Part shown: piece by piece, positions 19,176 through 27,493 of the stretch
Position numbering within the stretch: the stretch's first letter is position 1
Layout of the letters: each line of letters begins with the position of its first letter
The notes under the pieces: generated by a model
Databases searched by the model: none
What the model was told of the DNA's origin: nothing
The model's input: the letters and a program-made list of their open reading frames with translations, nothing else
Position numbers and translations under genes: made by a program
Assembly (NCBI RefSeq): GCF_024464185.1
Contig: NZ_JANHAU010000001.1
Coordinates: 1,054,001-1,118,000 of the forward strand
Direction: 5' to 3'
Source of the DNA: Haloarchaeobius salinus
GTDB lineage: Archaea; Halobacteriota; Halobacteria; Halobacteriales; Natrialbaceae
Length of the DNA: 64,000 bases

Positions 19176-19535
19176 ATGAGACTACGACAACCCACCGACT
19201 TCCTGATACTCGAAGCACTGCAGGCGCAGGGTCGCAACGTCGCGACGAACCTCGCCCACCACACCGACAAGAGCCGCAAGAACATCAACAGCCGGCTGCC
19301 CGTGCTGGCCGACTACGGCCTCGTCGAGAAGATCGGTCCGGCACAGCGGTCCGGCCTCTACGAGATCACCAAGAAGGGCCGCATCGCGCTGATGTACCAG
19401 GACAAGTACGACGAGGTAGAGGACTTCGGCGCGCTCATCGAGGGCCCCCACGCGAGCGACCCACAGCCCGACGGCCAGGGGCAGGCGGCGCTCGTCCGCG
19501 GTGCCGACGACGAGGAGGACGAGGACGACGACTGA
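19176..19535 (+). CDS. phiH1-repressor-like winged-helix DNA-binding protein
   Basis: 119 residues. The winged helix spans about residues 5-75: PTDFLILEALQAQGRNVATN, HHTDKSRKNINSRLPVLADY, GLVEKIGPAQRSGLYEITKK. It resembles the haloarchaeal family named after the phage phiH1 repressor. The last 40 residues are acidic and low in complexity. The start at 19176 fits a TATA-like box ~25 bp upstream. No phage genes are nearby, so it is probably a chromosomal regulator. Inverted repeats upstream may be its own operator. Confidence 0.75.
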   Translation: MRLRQPTDFLILEALQAQGRNVATNLAHHTDKSRKNINSRLPVLADYGLVEKIGPAQRSGLYEITKKGRIALMYQDKYDEVEDFGALIEGPHASDPQPDGQGQAALVRGADDEEDEDDD

Positions 19536-19682
19536 CGGCGGCTCCGGTCCCGCTCGCTGCTCGGTAGTGGCGACTTCCTGACTCCCGTCCGTCCCGCGCC
19601 CACGTTCACGACCCGCCCTCCGCGATACCGAACACCGAGCGACAGCTTCGTCAGCGGTCGAGCCCCGACCGCAGGTCCCAGG

Positions 19683-20426
19683 CTACGGCGCGAGCCGGTT
19701 CTTCCGGTTCCTCATCTCCGAGTCGTAGTGCTCGAACGTGATGGGGCACCACTCGCTCGCGAGGTCGAGCACGCGCTCGGTCATCTCGCGGATCTCCCAC
19801 TGCGCGTCGGCCGCCGCGCGCATGTCGGCGACGTGCATCAGCATCCGGGCGTTCATCGACATCACCATGTTCACCTTCGTCCCGATCGGGAGCACGAACC
19901 GCGCGTCCTCCGGCGGCATCCCCAGGTCGAGCAGCTCCTGGTAGTCCTCGACGGACTGCCGGACCGACCGCTGGAACAGCTCCTCGCGCTTCGCGACGGT
20001 CTCGTCGTCGACCGCGCCGGTGCGCTGGTTGCGCCCCACCCAGTCGGGGTCCGACGCCGACGGCGGTGTCACGACCATCGCGCCCTCCTCCACCTCGGCG
20101 GGGTCGACGTCGTCGAAGCTGACGTACCGCATCGACTGCACGTCGAAGCTGACGTGGCGATGCCGGGTGATCTGGGCCATGCAGGACCGGCTGATGCCCT
20201 TCACCGCGAACGTCGCCTGCGGGTGCTCGAACGGGCCGAAGTGGCCGTGGTCGAGCAGGTGGCCGATGAGCGTCTCCTGTTTCTCCTCGATGCTCTCCCC
20301 GTCGATGCTCTCCATCACCGTCTCGAACGACTCGTCGCCGACGTAGCCGTCGTAGTAGTCGTTCCGGGCCGCCGTGCAGATGAGCTCCTCCGGGTCCTCC
20401 GTGGCCTCGAGTAGTTGGACCTTCAT
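19683..20426 (-). CDS. thyX: FAD-dependent thymidylate synthase ThyX
   Basis: 247 residues. It methylates dUMP to dTMP with methylene-tetrahydrofolate, using FAD and NADPH. The ThyX motif RHR-x7-S is at residues 88-98 (TRHRHVSFDVQS). The helical C-terminal half includes FVLPIGTKVNMVMSMNARML and RMLMHVADMRAAADAQWEIR, as in the family. The start at 20426 (MKVQLLEATEDPEE) is followed upstream by a TTTTTACGC box at about -35. A very long in-frame upstream extension is antisense to mutY and was ignored. A thymidine kinase also occurs in this window at 55659. Confidence 0.96.
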   Translation of the reverse strand: MKVQLLEATEDPEELICTAARNDYYDGYVGDESFETVMESIDGESIEEKQETLIGHLLDHGHFGPFEHPQATFAVKGISRSCMAQITRHRHVSFDVQSMRYVSFDDVDPAEVEEGAMVVTPPSASDPDWVGRNQRTGAVDDETVAKREELFQRSVRQSVEDYQELLDLGMPPEDARFVLPIGTKVNMVMSMNARMLMHVADMRAAADAQWEIREMTERVLDLASEWCPITFEHYDSEMRNRKNRLAP

Positions 20427-20534
20427 GCGTGTCGTCGTACTGGCTCTCGCGGGGGAGCGTAAAAATTCGGTTCCATTCGTGTCGCCCGCCGGAACCACTA
20501 CCCCTAAACCACCACCCTCCCAAGCGACGACGAG

Positions 20535-21461
20535 ATGAGCACGTCCGAGGAGTGGACGTTCCCCGACGACGTCGACCACGAGGCGGTGCAGGCCGCCCTC
20601 GTCGAGTGGTACGAGGCCGACCACCGCGACTTCCCGTGGCGGCGCACCGACGACCCCTACGAGATACTCGTCTCGGAGGTGATGAGCCAGCAGACCCAGC
20701 TCGGCCGCGTCGTCGACGCCTGGGAGGCGTTCCTCGACCGGTGGCCGACGACCGCCGCCCTCGCGGACGCCGACCGCGCGGACGTGGTGGGCTTCTGGAC
20801 CAGCCACTCGCTGGGCTACAACAACCGCGCGAAGTACCTCCACGAGGCCGCCCGACAGGTCGAAGCGGAGTACGACGGCTCCTTCCCGGAGACGCCCGAC
20901 GAGCTGCGGGAGCTGATGGGTGTCGGTCCCTACACCGCCAACGCCGTCGCGAGCTTCGCGTTCAACGACGGTGACGCCGTGGTCGACACGAACGTCAAGC
21001 GCGTGCTCTACCGCGCCTTCGACGTGCCCGACGACGACGCGACGTTCGAGCGCGTCGCGGGGGAGCTCATGCCCGCCGGCGAGTCCCGCGTCTGGAACAA
21101 CGCCATCATGGAGCTCGGTGGCGTGGCCTGCGAGAAGACGCCCTCCTGCGACGAGGCCGGCTGCCCGTGGCGCGAGTGGTGCCACGCCTACGAGACCGGG
21201 GACTTCACCGCACCCGACGTGCCCACCCAGCCCAGCTTCGAGGGGAGCCGCCGGCAGATGCGCGGCCGGGTGATCTCGGTGCTGAAGGAGTACGACGAAC
21301 TGGAGCTGGACACGCTCGGCCCGCGCGTGCGGGTGGACTACTCCCCCGACGGCGAACACGGCCGGGAGTGGCTTCGCGGACTGGTGTCCGACCTGGCCGA
21401 CGACGGACTCGTCGAACTGGACGACTCCGGGGAGGACCCCGTGGCCCGGCTCCAGCGGTAG
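20535..21461 (+). CDS. mutY: A/G-specific adenine DNA glycosylase MutY
   Basis: 308 residues. It removes adenine mispaired with 8-oxoguanine. The catalytic Glu is about residue 48 in SEVMSQQTQL; the helix-hairpin-helix is LMGVGPYTANAVASFAF; the catalytic Asp is at 151 (VVDTNVKR). Four cysteines at 199, 205, 210 and 216 form the iron-sulfur loop with spacing C-x5-C-x4-C-x5-C, a little different from the E. coli C-x6-C-x2-C-x5-C. The last ~80 residues form a domain unlike the bacterial NUDIX-like end. Divergent from thyX with 108 bp between the starts. Confidence 0.93.
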   Translation: MSTSEEWTFPDDVDHEAVQAALVEWYEADHRDFPWRRTDDPYEILVSEVMSQQTQLGRVVDAWEAFLDRWPTTAALADADRADVVGFWTSHSLGYNNRAKYLHEAARQVEAEYDGSFPETPDELRELMGVGPYTANAVASFAFNDGDAVVDTNVKRVLYRAFDVPDDDATFERVAGELMPAGESRVWNNAIMELGGVACEKTPSCDEAGCPWREWCHAYETGDFTAPDVPTQPSFEGSRRQMRGRVISVLKEYDELELDTLGPRVRVDYSPDGEHGREWLRGLVSDLADDGLVELDDSGEDPVARLQR

Positions 21462-21549
21462 CGGCCGGGCCGTCGCGTCGCACGCTGTTTCCGAGCGTGA
21501 AACCGATGCCGGGTGTTTTCTCCGGTGGCGGCCCCAGCATCGGTCGGAC

Positions 21550-22209
21550 ATGAAACTGGACCAGTTCGTCGAAGCGAACGCCCCCGTCGACGCGGGCGCT
21601 GGCTTTCAGAAGGAGAACAACCGGCTGCTGCGGGCCGCCGTGGACGGGACGTTGCAGATTAAGGCGGGTTCGATGATCGCCTACACGGGCGACCTGACGT
21701 TCACCGGGAAGTCCTCCGCGGAGGGTGGGCTCACCGGGTTCGTCAAGGAGGCCGTCTCGGGCGAGGGGACACCGATCATGGAGGCCGAAGGCTCCGGGAC
21801 GATCTTCGTCGCCGACCAGGGCAAGAAAGTGCAGCTCCTCTCGCTGGAGTCGGACGAGTCGATCTCGGTCAACGGGATGGACGTACTGGCGTTCGAGTCG
21901 ACCGTCGACTACGAGATAAACACGGTCAGCGGCCTCTCCGAGGCCGCCGCGGGCGGGCTGACGAACGTCTACCTGACGGGGCCAGGTGAGGTGGCAATCT
22001 CCACGCACGGCGACCCGCTCGTGATGCGCCCGCCCGTCACCACCGACCCCGACGCGACGGTTGCCTGGAGTGCCACCCTCTCGCCGTCGATCGGGACGAA
22101 CAAGCTCATCGAGATCGGGCAGCAGTCCGGGGAGTCGATGCAGATGGAGTTCACCGGCTCCGAGGGTTTCGTCGTGGTTCAACCGCAGGAGGAGGGCGGC
22201 CAGCTCTGA
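21550..22209 (+). CDS. AIM24 family protein
   Basis: 219 residues of the AIM24/TIGR00266 beta-helix family. It starts MKLDQFVEANAPVDAGAGFQ and contains LKAGSMIAYTGDLTF-like beta repeats (here IKAGSMIAYTGDLTFTGKSS), then EGSGTIFVADQGKKVQLLSL, and the later YLTGPGEVAISTHGDPLVM. All beta, soluble, function unknown in archaea. It stands alone between mutY and a convergent zinc-site protein. Confidence 0.85.
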   Translation: MKLDQFVEANAPVDAGAGFQKENNRLLRAAVDGTLQIKAGSMIAYTGDLTFTGKSSAEGGLTGFVKEAVSGEGTPIMEAEGSGTIFVADQGKKVQLLSLESDESISVNGMDVLAFESTVDYEINTVSGLSEAAAGGLTNVYLTGPGEVAISTHGDPLVMRPPVTTDPDATVAWSATLSPSIGTNKLIEIGQQSGESMQMEFTGSEGFVVVQPQEEGGQL

Positions 22210-22281
22210 CCGAGCGGGGGGCGAGGCCCGGCGCGCCCGCGTAGCCCCGTCGGGGCCGGCGATCCGGGTGCCGTCGGCTCG

Positions 22282-22662
22282 CTACGTCGGGTCGGTCCCG
22301 TCCGTCGTCGGCAGCGGGACGACCCGGAACACGTAGCCGTCGTAGGCCGCGTCGAGGTTCGCCGGACTCTCGTCGTCGGTGTGTTCCCGACACAGGACGG
22401 CCGTCGCCTCGACGGCACCGTGTCCGGTCTCCTCCTGATAGCGCTCGAGCACCTCGAACGCCGCCGGTTCGTCACACCCGCGACGGTGACACCGTGGCGG
22501 CGACCCCGCCCCGTCGTCACCCTCGTGGCGGACGGCGTCGACGGCACTCTCGGCCTCGGCGGGTGGTTCGCCATCGCCGTCTCGACTCCCGGCGTCGGTT
22601 ATCCGGCGCTCTCGCCGGCGACGCCCGTCGTCGCCCTCTCGTTCCTCCGTCTTGTCTGGCAC
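22282..22662 (-). CDS. Small haloarchaeal protein with a putative zinc site
   Basis: 126 residues from a GTG start at 22662 (VPDKTEEREG). The first half is charged and low in complexity. The second half is compact: RCHRRGCDEPAAFEVLERY, then ATAVLCREHTDDESPANLDA and YDGYVFRVVPLP. C-x4-C and C-x2-H pairs suggest one bound zinc. An ATG-initiated version would start inside the MFS gene region and is less plausible. I recognise the pattern from haloarchaeal genomes but no function is known to me. Confidence 0.6.
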   Translation of the reverse strand: MPDKTEEREGDDGRRRRERRITDAGSRDGDGEPPAEAESAVDAVRHEGDDGAGSPPRCHRRGCDEPAAFEVLERYQEETGHGAVEATAVLCREHTDDESPANLDAAYDGYVFRVVPLPTTDGTDPT

Positions 22663-22790
22663 GTGTGGACTTCGGGAACGAGAGCCAAGAACGCTGTGGT
22701 GGTGTGGCAGTGCACGTGCCGGCGGTTCGACGACGTCGCCGCCGGCTGAGACCCACCGCGGGCGGGGCCCGGAGCGCCGGTGCGGCCCCG

Positions 22791-24086
22791 TCAGTCCTCG
22801 GCGACCGACCGCCGCGAGTGCCCCGACGCCGGTGCGGGCGGTTCGTGCGTGCCGAACTCGGGGTGTGTCTCCTCCATCCACGTCCAGACGACGGCACCGG
22901 AGACGAACATCAGCAGGGCGGTCATGTAGAACGCCGCCTCTGCGCTCACGAACTCCATCGAGAGGCCGATGAGTATCGCGCCGACGCCGTAGCCGGAGTC
23001 ACGCCACATCCGGTAGACGCCCATCCCGGTCGCCCGCCACGTCGGGTGCGCCGCGTCGCCCGGAACCGTCATCAGGTTCGGGTAGAGCAGCGCCATCCCG
23101 AGGCCGGAGACCCCGGAGAGGACGACCCATGGGAGGTAGCCCTCGACGAGGACCATCCCGAGGACGCCGCCGCCGGCGAGGAACATCCCGGCGATGACGG
23201 GCGGTCGGCGGCCGATGCGGTCCGCGAGTCCGCCGGTCGCGATCTGCAGGAAGTACATCGCGCTGTGGACCCCGACGACGAGGCCGACCGCCGCGATGCC
23301 GAGCCCCTCACTCGTGAGATACAGCGGGACGGCGAGCCAGAACAGCGTATCGACGAACTTCTCGATGTGTCCGGCCTGTGCCGCGGCGAACAGCGTCCGG
23401 TCGCCGTAGGTCGCACGCTTCAACACCTCGTGGAACGGCAGGTTCGCGTCGTGGTGGTCCTCGTCGTCGTCGATCTCCGCTCTCGCGAGCTGGACCGTCT
23501 CCTGGATCAGGAACACCGAGATGAGCAGCGCGAGTACGACGACGACGCCGAGGAAGTAGAACGGTTCGGGCCTGAGGTTCGTCCCCGCGGCGATGACGCC
23601 CGTGACCCACGCACCGACGGCGACGCCACCGTAGCCGAACGCCTCGTCGATGCCGACGGCCAGGCCACGTTGCTCGGGGCCGGCGATGTCGATCTTGGCG
23701 TTGATGGCCATGCTCCAGGTGAGTGCCTGGTTGATGCCCAGCAGGACGTTCCCGACGGTGACCCACGCCCAGTTGGGCGCGTAGATGAGGATGATCGGGA
23801 GCGGGAGTGCGGTCAGCCAGCCGAGGACGAGCACGGGCTTACGGCCGTACTCGCTGCCCCACTTGCCGGCGTAGAGGTTCAGGAGCCCCTTGACGAAGCC
23901 GAAGGAGACGACGAACGAGCCGATGACCAGCAGCGACTCGACGCCGAGGACGTCCCGTCCCAGCACCGGGACGACGGCGCGCTCGGAGCCGATCGTCAGC
24001 CCGGTCGCGAACACGAGCAGGACGTGCAGGGAGAACTGCCCGAGGTGCTCGCGGATGCCTTGCCTGGGTGTGGTGTCCGAACTCAT
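22791..24086 (-). CDS. MFS permease, sulfur-module associated
   Basis: 431 residues, about 12 hydrophobic helices in two halves split by an acidic cytoplasmic loop near residue 210 (RAEIDDDEDHHDANLPFHEV). Motif A-like sequences are GKWGSEYGRKPVLVLG in the first half and GGLADRIGRRPPVIAG in the second. The gene starts 4 bp after the stop of the rhodanese-dioxygenase gene, so both are likely one transcript. By context it could export or import a sulfur compound; this is inference, since MFS proteins of this type cannot be assigned from sequence. Confidence 0.85.
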   Translation of the reverse strand: MSSDTTPRQGIREHLGQFSLHVLLVFATGLTIGSERAVVPVLGRDVLGVESLLVIGSFVVSFGFVKGLLNLYAGKWGSEYGRKPVLVLGWLTALPLPIILIYAPNWAWVTVGNVLLGINQALTWSMAINAKIDIAGPEQRGLAVGIDEAFGYGGVAVGAWVTGVIAAGTNLRPEPFYFLGVVVVLALLISVFLIQETVQLARAEIDDDEDHHDANLPFHEVLKRATYGDRTLFAAAQAGHIEKFVDTLFWLAVPLYLTSEGLGIAAVGLVVGVHSAMYFLQIATGGLADRIGRRPPVIAGMFLAGGGVLGMVLVEGYLPWVVLSGVSGLGMALLYPNLMTVPGDAAHPTWRATGMGVYRMWRDSGYGVGAILIGLSMEFVSAEAAFYMTALLMFVSGAVVWTWMEETHPEFGTHEPPAPASGHSRRSVAED

Positions 24087-24089
24087 GGT

Positions 24090-25202
24090 TCACTCCGCTG
24101 CACAGTTGTTCGGCCCGAGCTCCAGCTCGGCCAGCTCGTCGGCCGGGACGGACTCCCGTCCGACGTTCGTCCGCTTGACGCGCTCGAAGTTCGGCGGGTG
24201 GTCCGGGACGTCCGACGCGAGTGCCGCGACGAACGCCTCGCGGTCGCGCCCGAGGTCCGCGTTCCGTTCCCTGACCTCACCGAGGGTGGCGGTCACCGGC
24301 GGTTCGGGGGAGCCGGGGTCGTGTGCCGGCAACACCAGGGCGTCGTCCGGCCGGTCGAGCAGTCGCTGGAGGCTCTCGTAGAGGGTCGCGGCGTTCCCTT
24401 CGACGTTCGAGTCCTCGATGCCGGCTTCGACGCCGAGCTCGACGCGGCCCACGCTCTCGTGGAAGAGCGTGTCACCCGTGAGCAGTGCCGCACCATCGAT
24501 GGCGAACGAGACGCTCCCCTCGCTGTGTCCCGGCGTGTGGACGACTTCGACGTCGAGCCCACCGACCGCCACGCGCTGGCCGTCCTCGAGCGGTGTCGCG
24601 TCGATGTCGAGCGCGTCCTTCGGGTGGAGGAAGTAGGGGACGCCGTGCCGGTCCGCGAGTTCCGCGCCACCCGAGACGTGGTCGGCGTGGGCGTGCGTAT
24701 CGAGGACACCGACGAGTTCGGCGTCGTGCTCGTCGAGGACCGCCTCGTACTCGTCGAGATACTGCGAGGGGTCGAAGACGGCCGCCTCACCGTCCGAGAC
24801 GAGGACGTGCGAGAGACAGCCCTTCCCCGGTCGGGCGACCTGCACGAGCGTGCCGTCGAGGTCGGTCGGGACAGTCGCGTGCCGGTGGACGCGACTCCAG
24901 CCGTTCATGCCGTCCGCGAGGGTCACCGCGTCGTAGCCCAGCTCTTGGAGCACCGCAGTGGCGGTGTCGGCGACGACACCTGCGGCACAGACGGTGACGA
25001 TTCGTTCGTCACGGGGGAGTTCCGAGAGGGCCTCCGTGGCTCGTTCGGGGTCTTCGACCAGCTCGTCGTACACGTCGACGTTGCGGCTGCCCGGGATGTG
25101 CCAGTCCTCGAACTCCGCCTCGTGACGGACGTCCAGGACGAGCGGCCCGCTATCGCTGTCGGGTAGCTGTTCGCCGAGTTCGACCGGTGAGATATCCTGC
25201 AT
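24090..25202 (-). CDS. Rhodanese-persulfide dioxygenase fusion (ETHE1-like)
   Basis: 370 residues. The N-terminal rhodanese domain (1-105) has LVLDVRHEAEFEDWHIPGSR and an active-site Cys at 72 (VCAAGVVAD). The C-terminal metallo-beta-lactamase domain (115-370) has THAHADHVSGG (H170, H172, D174, H175), HTPGH (H226) and LLTGDTLFHESVGRVEL (D244), as in non-haem iron persulfide dioxygenases. The likely role is oxidation of glutathione-like or low-molecular-weight persulfide to sulfite, with sulfur transfer by the rhodanese part. Known bacterial fusions often have the domains in the opposite order. The start at 25202 (MQDISPVELG) lies 88 bp from the divergent regulator. Confidence 0.88.
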   Translation of the reverse strand: MQDISPVELGEQLPDSDSGPLVLDVRHEAEFEDWHIPGSRNVDVYDELVEDPERATEALSELPRDERIVTVCAAGVVADTATAVLQELGYDAVTLADGMNGWSRVHRHATVPTDLDGTLVQVARPGKGCLSHVLVSDGEAAVFDPSQYLDEYEAVLDEHDAELVGVLDTHAHADHVSGGAELADRHGVPYFLHPKDALDIDATPLEDGQRVAVGGLDVEVVHTPGHSEGSVSFAIDGAALLTGDTLFHESVGRVELGVEAGIEDSNVEGNAATLYESLQRLLDRPDDALVLPAHDPGSPEPPVTATLGEVRERNADLGRDREAFVAALASDVPDHPPNFERVKRTNVGRESVPADELAELELGPNNCAAE

Positions 25203-25240
25203 CGTGCTTCCGCATAAACAGTGTACTTGTAAACGGGTGA

Positions 25241-25258
25241 TGCCGGTCATGACCGGCA
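25241..25258. promoter_or_regulatory. 18 bp perfect palindrome in a divergent promoter
   Basis: TGCCGGTCATGACCGGCA is identical to its reverse complement over all 18 bases. It lies 39 bp from the dioxygenase start and 32 bp from the regulator start, just upstream of the GTTAAT box of the regulator. Position and symmetry suggest an operator for a dimeric regulator, most simply the HTH-10 protein encoded beside it. Confidence 0.6.
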
Positions 25259-25290
25259 CCGTTAATCCTGACGCGCCCGAACCCGTCCGT

Positions 25291-26025
25291 ATGAGCCTCT
25301 ACGAAGCGTCGCTCCGGGTCAAACACGAGTGTCCGTACCGGGAGATCTCGGAGCGGTACCCGGACCTGACCATCCGCGAGTGGCCGCTGAACGACTGCCA
25401 GGTGCTCGAGATTACCGCCGAGACGACGCCGACCGACGAACTGCTCGAGGAGATCGGTCGGCTCGGGACGGTCCTCCACGAATCGGCGGACGAGGACGGG
25501 TACCACGTCGTCACGCAGTCGTGTCTCTGTTCGTTCGAGGCGTCGATCATCGACCGCGTCGAGGCGCACAACTGTCTGTACCAGTCGCCGACGATCTACC
25601 ACCAGGGCTGGGAGCACTACACCGTGATCGCGTTCGACGGTGAGGACGTTCGCGAACTGCTCGAAGACCTGCGCGCCGACAGGGAGATAGAGCTCCTCTC
25701 GAAGACCTCGATCTCGGAGACACAGATACCACACAGCATGCTGGCACCGGCGAACCAGCTGTTCGAGGACCTCACCGACCGGCAGCTGGCCGCACTCCAG
25801 CTGGCGTTGGAGCGCGGCTACTACGACCAGCCCCGGGGAATCTCGATTCGAGAGCTGGCCGAGCGGACGTCGGTCGCGCGCTCGACGTTCGAGGAGCACC
25901 TGCGCAAGGCGGAGAACAAGCTGCTCACGAACGCGGGCGAGTTCCTGCGGCTGCTGACGGCGACGTCCGCGGGCGACCCGCTCGGCGTCGAGGCGACGAC
26001 GCGAGCCGGGGGAACCGCGGACTGA
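25291..26025 (+). CDS. Cys-containing HTH-10 (bat-type) transcriptional regulator
   Basis: 244 residues. The C-terminal HTH-10 domain is clear: LTDRQLAALQLALERGYYDQ, ISIRELAERTSVARSTFEEH, LRKAENKLL. The N-terminal ~160 residues are a sensor-like domain with five cysteines (C14, C36, C78, C80, C95), including the pair QSCLCSF. It is divergent from the rhodanese-dioxygenase and MFS genes and followed by a convergent DsrE gene. Context suggests that it senses reactive sulfur or redox state through Cys. The start at 25291 fits a leaderless mRNA with GTTAAT about 28 bp upstream. Confidence 0.85.
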   Translation: MSLYEASLRVKHECPYREISERYPDLTIREWPLNDCQVLEITAETTPTDELLEEIGRLGTVLHESADEDGYHVVTQSCLCSFEASIIDRVEAHNCLYQSPTIYHQGWEHYTVIAFDGEDVRELLEDLRADREIELLSKTSISETQIPHSMLAPANQLFEDLTDRQLAALQLALERGYYDQPRGISIRELAERTSVARSTFEEHLRKAENKLLTNAGEFLRLLTATSAGDPLGVEATTRAGGTAD

Positions 26026-26028
26026 GCC

Positions 26029-26352
26029 TCAGCCGATGGTGAGCACCTCGTCCGCGTCCTCGACGACGCCGAGGCAGTCCGCCATCGTGGCCCGCGGTCT
26101 GAGCTCGTCGGTTTCGAGGTCCCGCGAGTCGAGACAGGTCCCGCAGGCGAGTAGCGTCCCGCCGTTCTGGGTGTACTTCAGCATCACGCCGTGGGGGTTG
26201 AACTTCTCGTGCTCCAGGTCTGGAGCGTCGACGCCGTCGCCCAGGAGGAACACCTCGACGGAGTGGTCGGCGTCGAGTGCGGTGTTCGCCAGTCGGAACG
26301 CGTTCCAGACCCGTTCGGGGTCGTTGGTCTCGAGGATGATTCCGATGTCCAT
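26029..26352 (-). CDS. DsrE/DsrF-like sulfur carrier protein
   Basis: 107 residues. It begins MDIGIILETNDPERVWNAFR and has VEVFLLGDGVDAPDLEHEKF and GGTLLACGTCLDSRDLE, the DsrE fold with a CGTC pair (C70, C73) and a further C93. Proteins of this family carry persulfide sulfur or serve as small redox partners. The stop codons of this gene and the HTH-10 gene face each other 3 bp apart, which places it in the sulfur module. Confidence 0.85.
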   Translation of the reverse strand: MDIGIILETNDPERVWNAFRLANTALDADHSVEVFLLGDGVDAPDLEHEKFNPHGVMLKYTQNGGTLLACGTCLDSRDLETDELRPRATMADCLGVVEDADEVLTIG

Positions 26353-26452
26353 ACTGTTGCTTCGAGCCGGGACCAGGTGAACCCGGATGCCGGTTCCCGG
26401 ACGGCTGGAATCGACGGGTCACCCGTCGGGACGAGTGCCGGCCGGCTCGCGC

Positions 26453-27478
26453 TCACCGCCGAGCACGCCAGGCGATGCCCGCCAGTGCGACCACGAGAAA
26501 CGCGCCCACGGCACCGGTCGCTCCGAAGCCCGGGGTCGGTCCGCCCTCTCCGGCCGCCGTCGCCGTTCCCGTCGTCGGTGTGGCGGTCGTCCCCGGGACG
26601 CCCGTCGTCGGTTCGGGCGTGTTGACCCGCGGCTCGGTCGTGGCCGCCGCGTCGGGGACCTTCCGGACGGCAAAGCGCGTCGCGACCGTCTCGTCGCCGA
26701 CGCGGACGCTCTCGTTGCCCTCGCCAGTCTGGACCGTCGCGGCGAGCCTGACCGACTGGCCATCGCGCAGGCCGTCGAAGTACGCCTGGTCGAGCGCGAC
26801 GGAGACGTTCTCGTGGGTACTGCTGTCGAGGCGCTGGCTGCCGACGACCTCGTCGGGCGTGCCGTTCTCGACCGTCCGCAGGACGACCCTCCCCGGACGG
26901 TCGAGCTCGACGCGGCGCACGGTCGCGGCGGGCGAGTCGATCCGCTGGCCCACGAGCTCCGGGTCCGAGGCGAGCACCCGCACGTCGCCGTCCTCGCCAC
27001 GGCGGACCGGGACGCGAACGCCCGGAGCGGGGCCGCCGAGGCTCGGTACCGGTTCGTCGACGCCCCAGTCGAACTCGCCGTTCCCGTCGACGTCCCGGTG
27101 GATGACGACCCAGTAGGTCCGGTTGCCGGTGTGGTCCGCCCACGCGTCGTCGTCGAGCGCCACCGCGAAGTCCGTGTGCGGGCCGTCCTCCAGGGCGACG
27201 TGTCCCACGGGGACACCCGGCTCGCCGCCGCGGTCCGCGTGGAGGACGAGGAAGCCGCTGGAGCGGCTGAACAGCGCCTCGACGACGACGGTGCCGTCGG
27301 CCGTCACCTGGGCGTCGACGCTGACGTGGTTGCCGTGCGCCGGCCGGTCAACGGCGGAGGGTCGCGTCACTCCCTGATCGCCGTCGGACGCCGGTGCCGC
27401 GGCTGCCGCGAGCAGTGGCGTCGTGACGAGTGCGAGCGTCACGAGCAGGACGATGTGATGCGGGGGTGGGCGTCGCAT
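26453..27478 (-). CDS. Surface protein with DUF7282-type domain and PGF-CTERM anchor
   Basis: 341 residues. A signal peptide covers residues 1-28 (HHIVLLVTLALVTTPLLAAA). Residues ~50-150 have the haloarchaeal DUF7282-like pattern (HVSVDAQVTADGTVVVEALF, then NRTYWVVIHRDVDGNGEFDW). A second beta domain follows, then a Thr/Pro linker (EPTTGVPGTTATPTT). The end, PGFGATGAVGAFLVVALAGI plus an Arg-rich tail, is a PGF-CTERM archaeosortase signal, so the mature protein should be lipid-anchored to the S-layer or membrane. Function unknown. Confidence 0.8.
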   Translation of the reverse strand: MRRPPPHHIVLLVTLALVTTPLLAAAAAPASDGDQGVTRPSAVDRPAHGNHVSVDAQVTADGTVVVEALFSRSSGFLVLHADRGGEPGVPVGHVALEDGPHTDFAVALDDDAWADHTGNRTYWVVIHRDVDGNGEFDWGVDEPVPSLGGPAPGVRVPVRRGEDGDVRVLASDPELVGQRIDSPAATVRRVELDRPGRVVLRTVENGTPDEVVGSQRLDSSTHENVSVALDQAYFDGLRDGQSVRLAATVQTGEGNESVRVGDETVATRFAVRKVPDAAATTEPRVNTPEPTTGVPGTTATPTTGTATAAGEGGPTPGFGATGAVGAFLVVALAGIAWRARR

Positions 27479-27493
27479 GTGGGCTCGGCTGCG

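Noticed and set aside
20427-21551. N-terminal extension giving a 622-residue ThyX
   Set aside because: The extension is antisense to mutY; ThyX family length and the upstream TATA-like box fix the start at 20426.
22494-25166. Plus-strand ORF of 890 codons
   Set aside because: It lies antisense to the MFS permease and the rhodanese-dioxygenase and is Arg/Val/Asp-rich shadow sequence with no domain.
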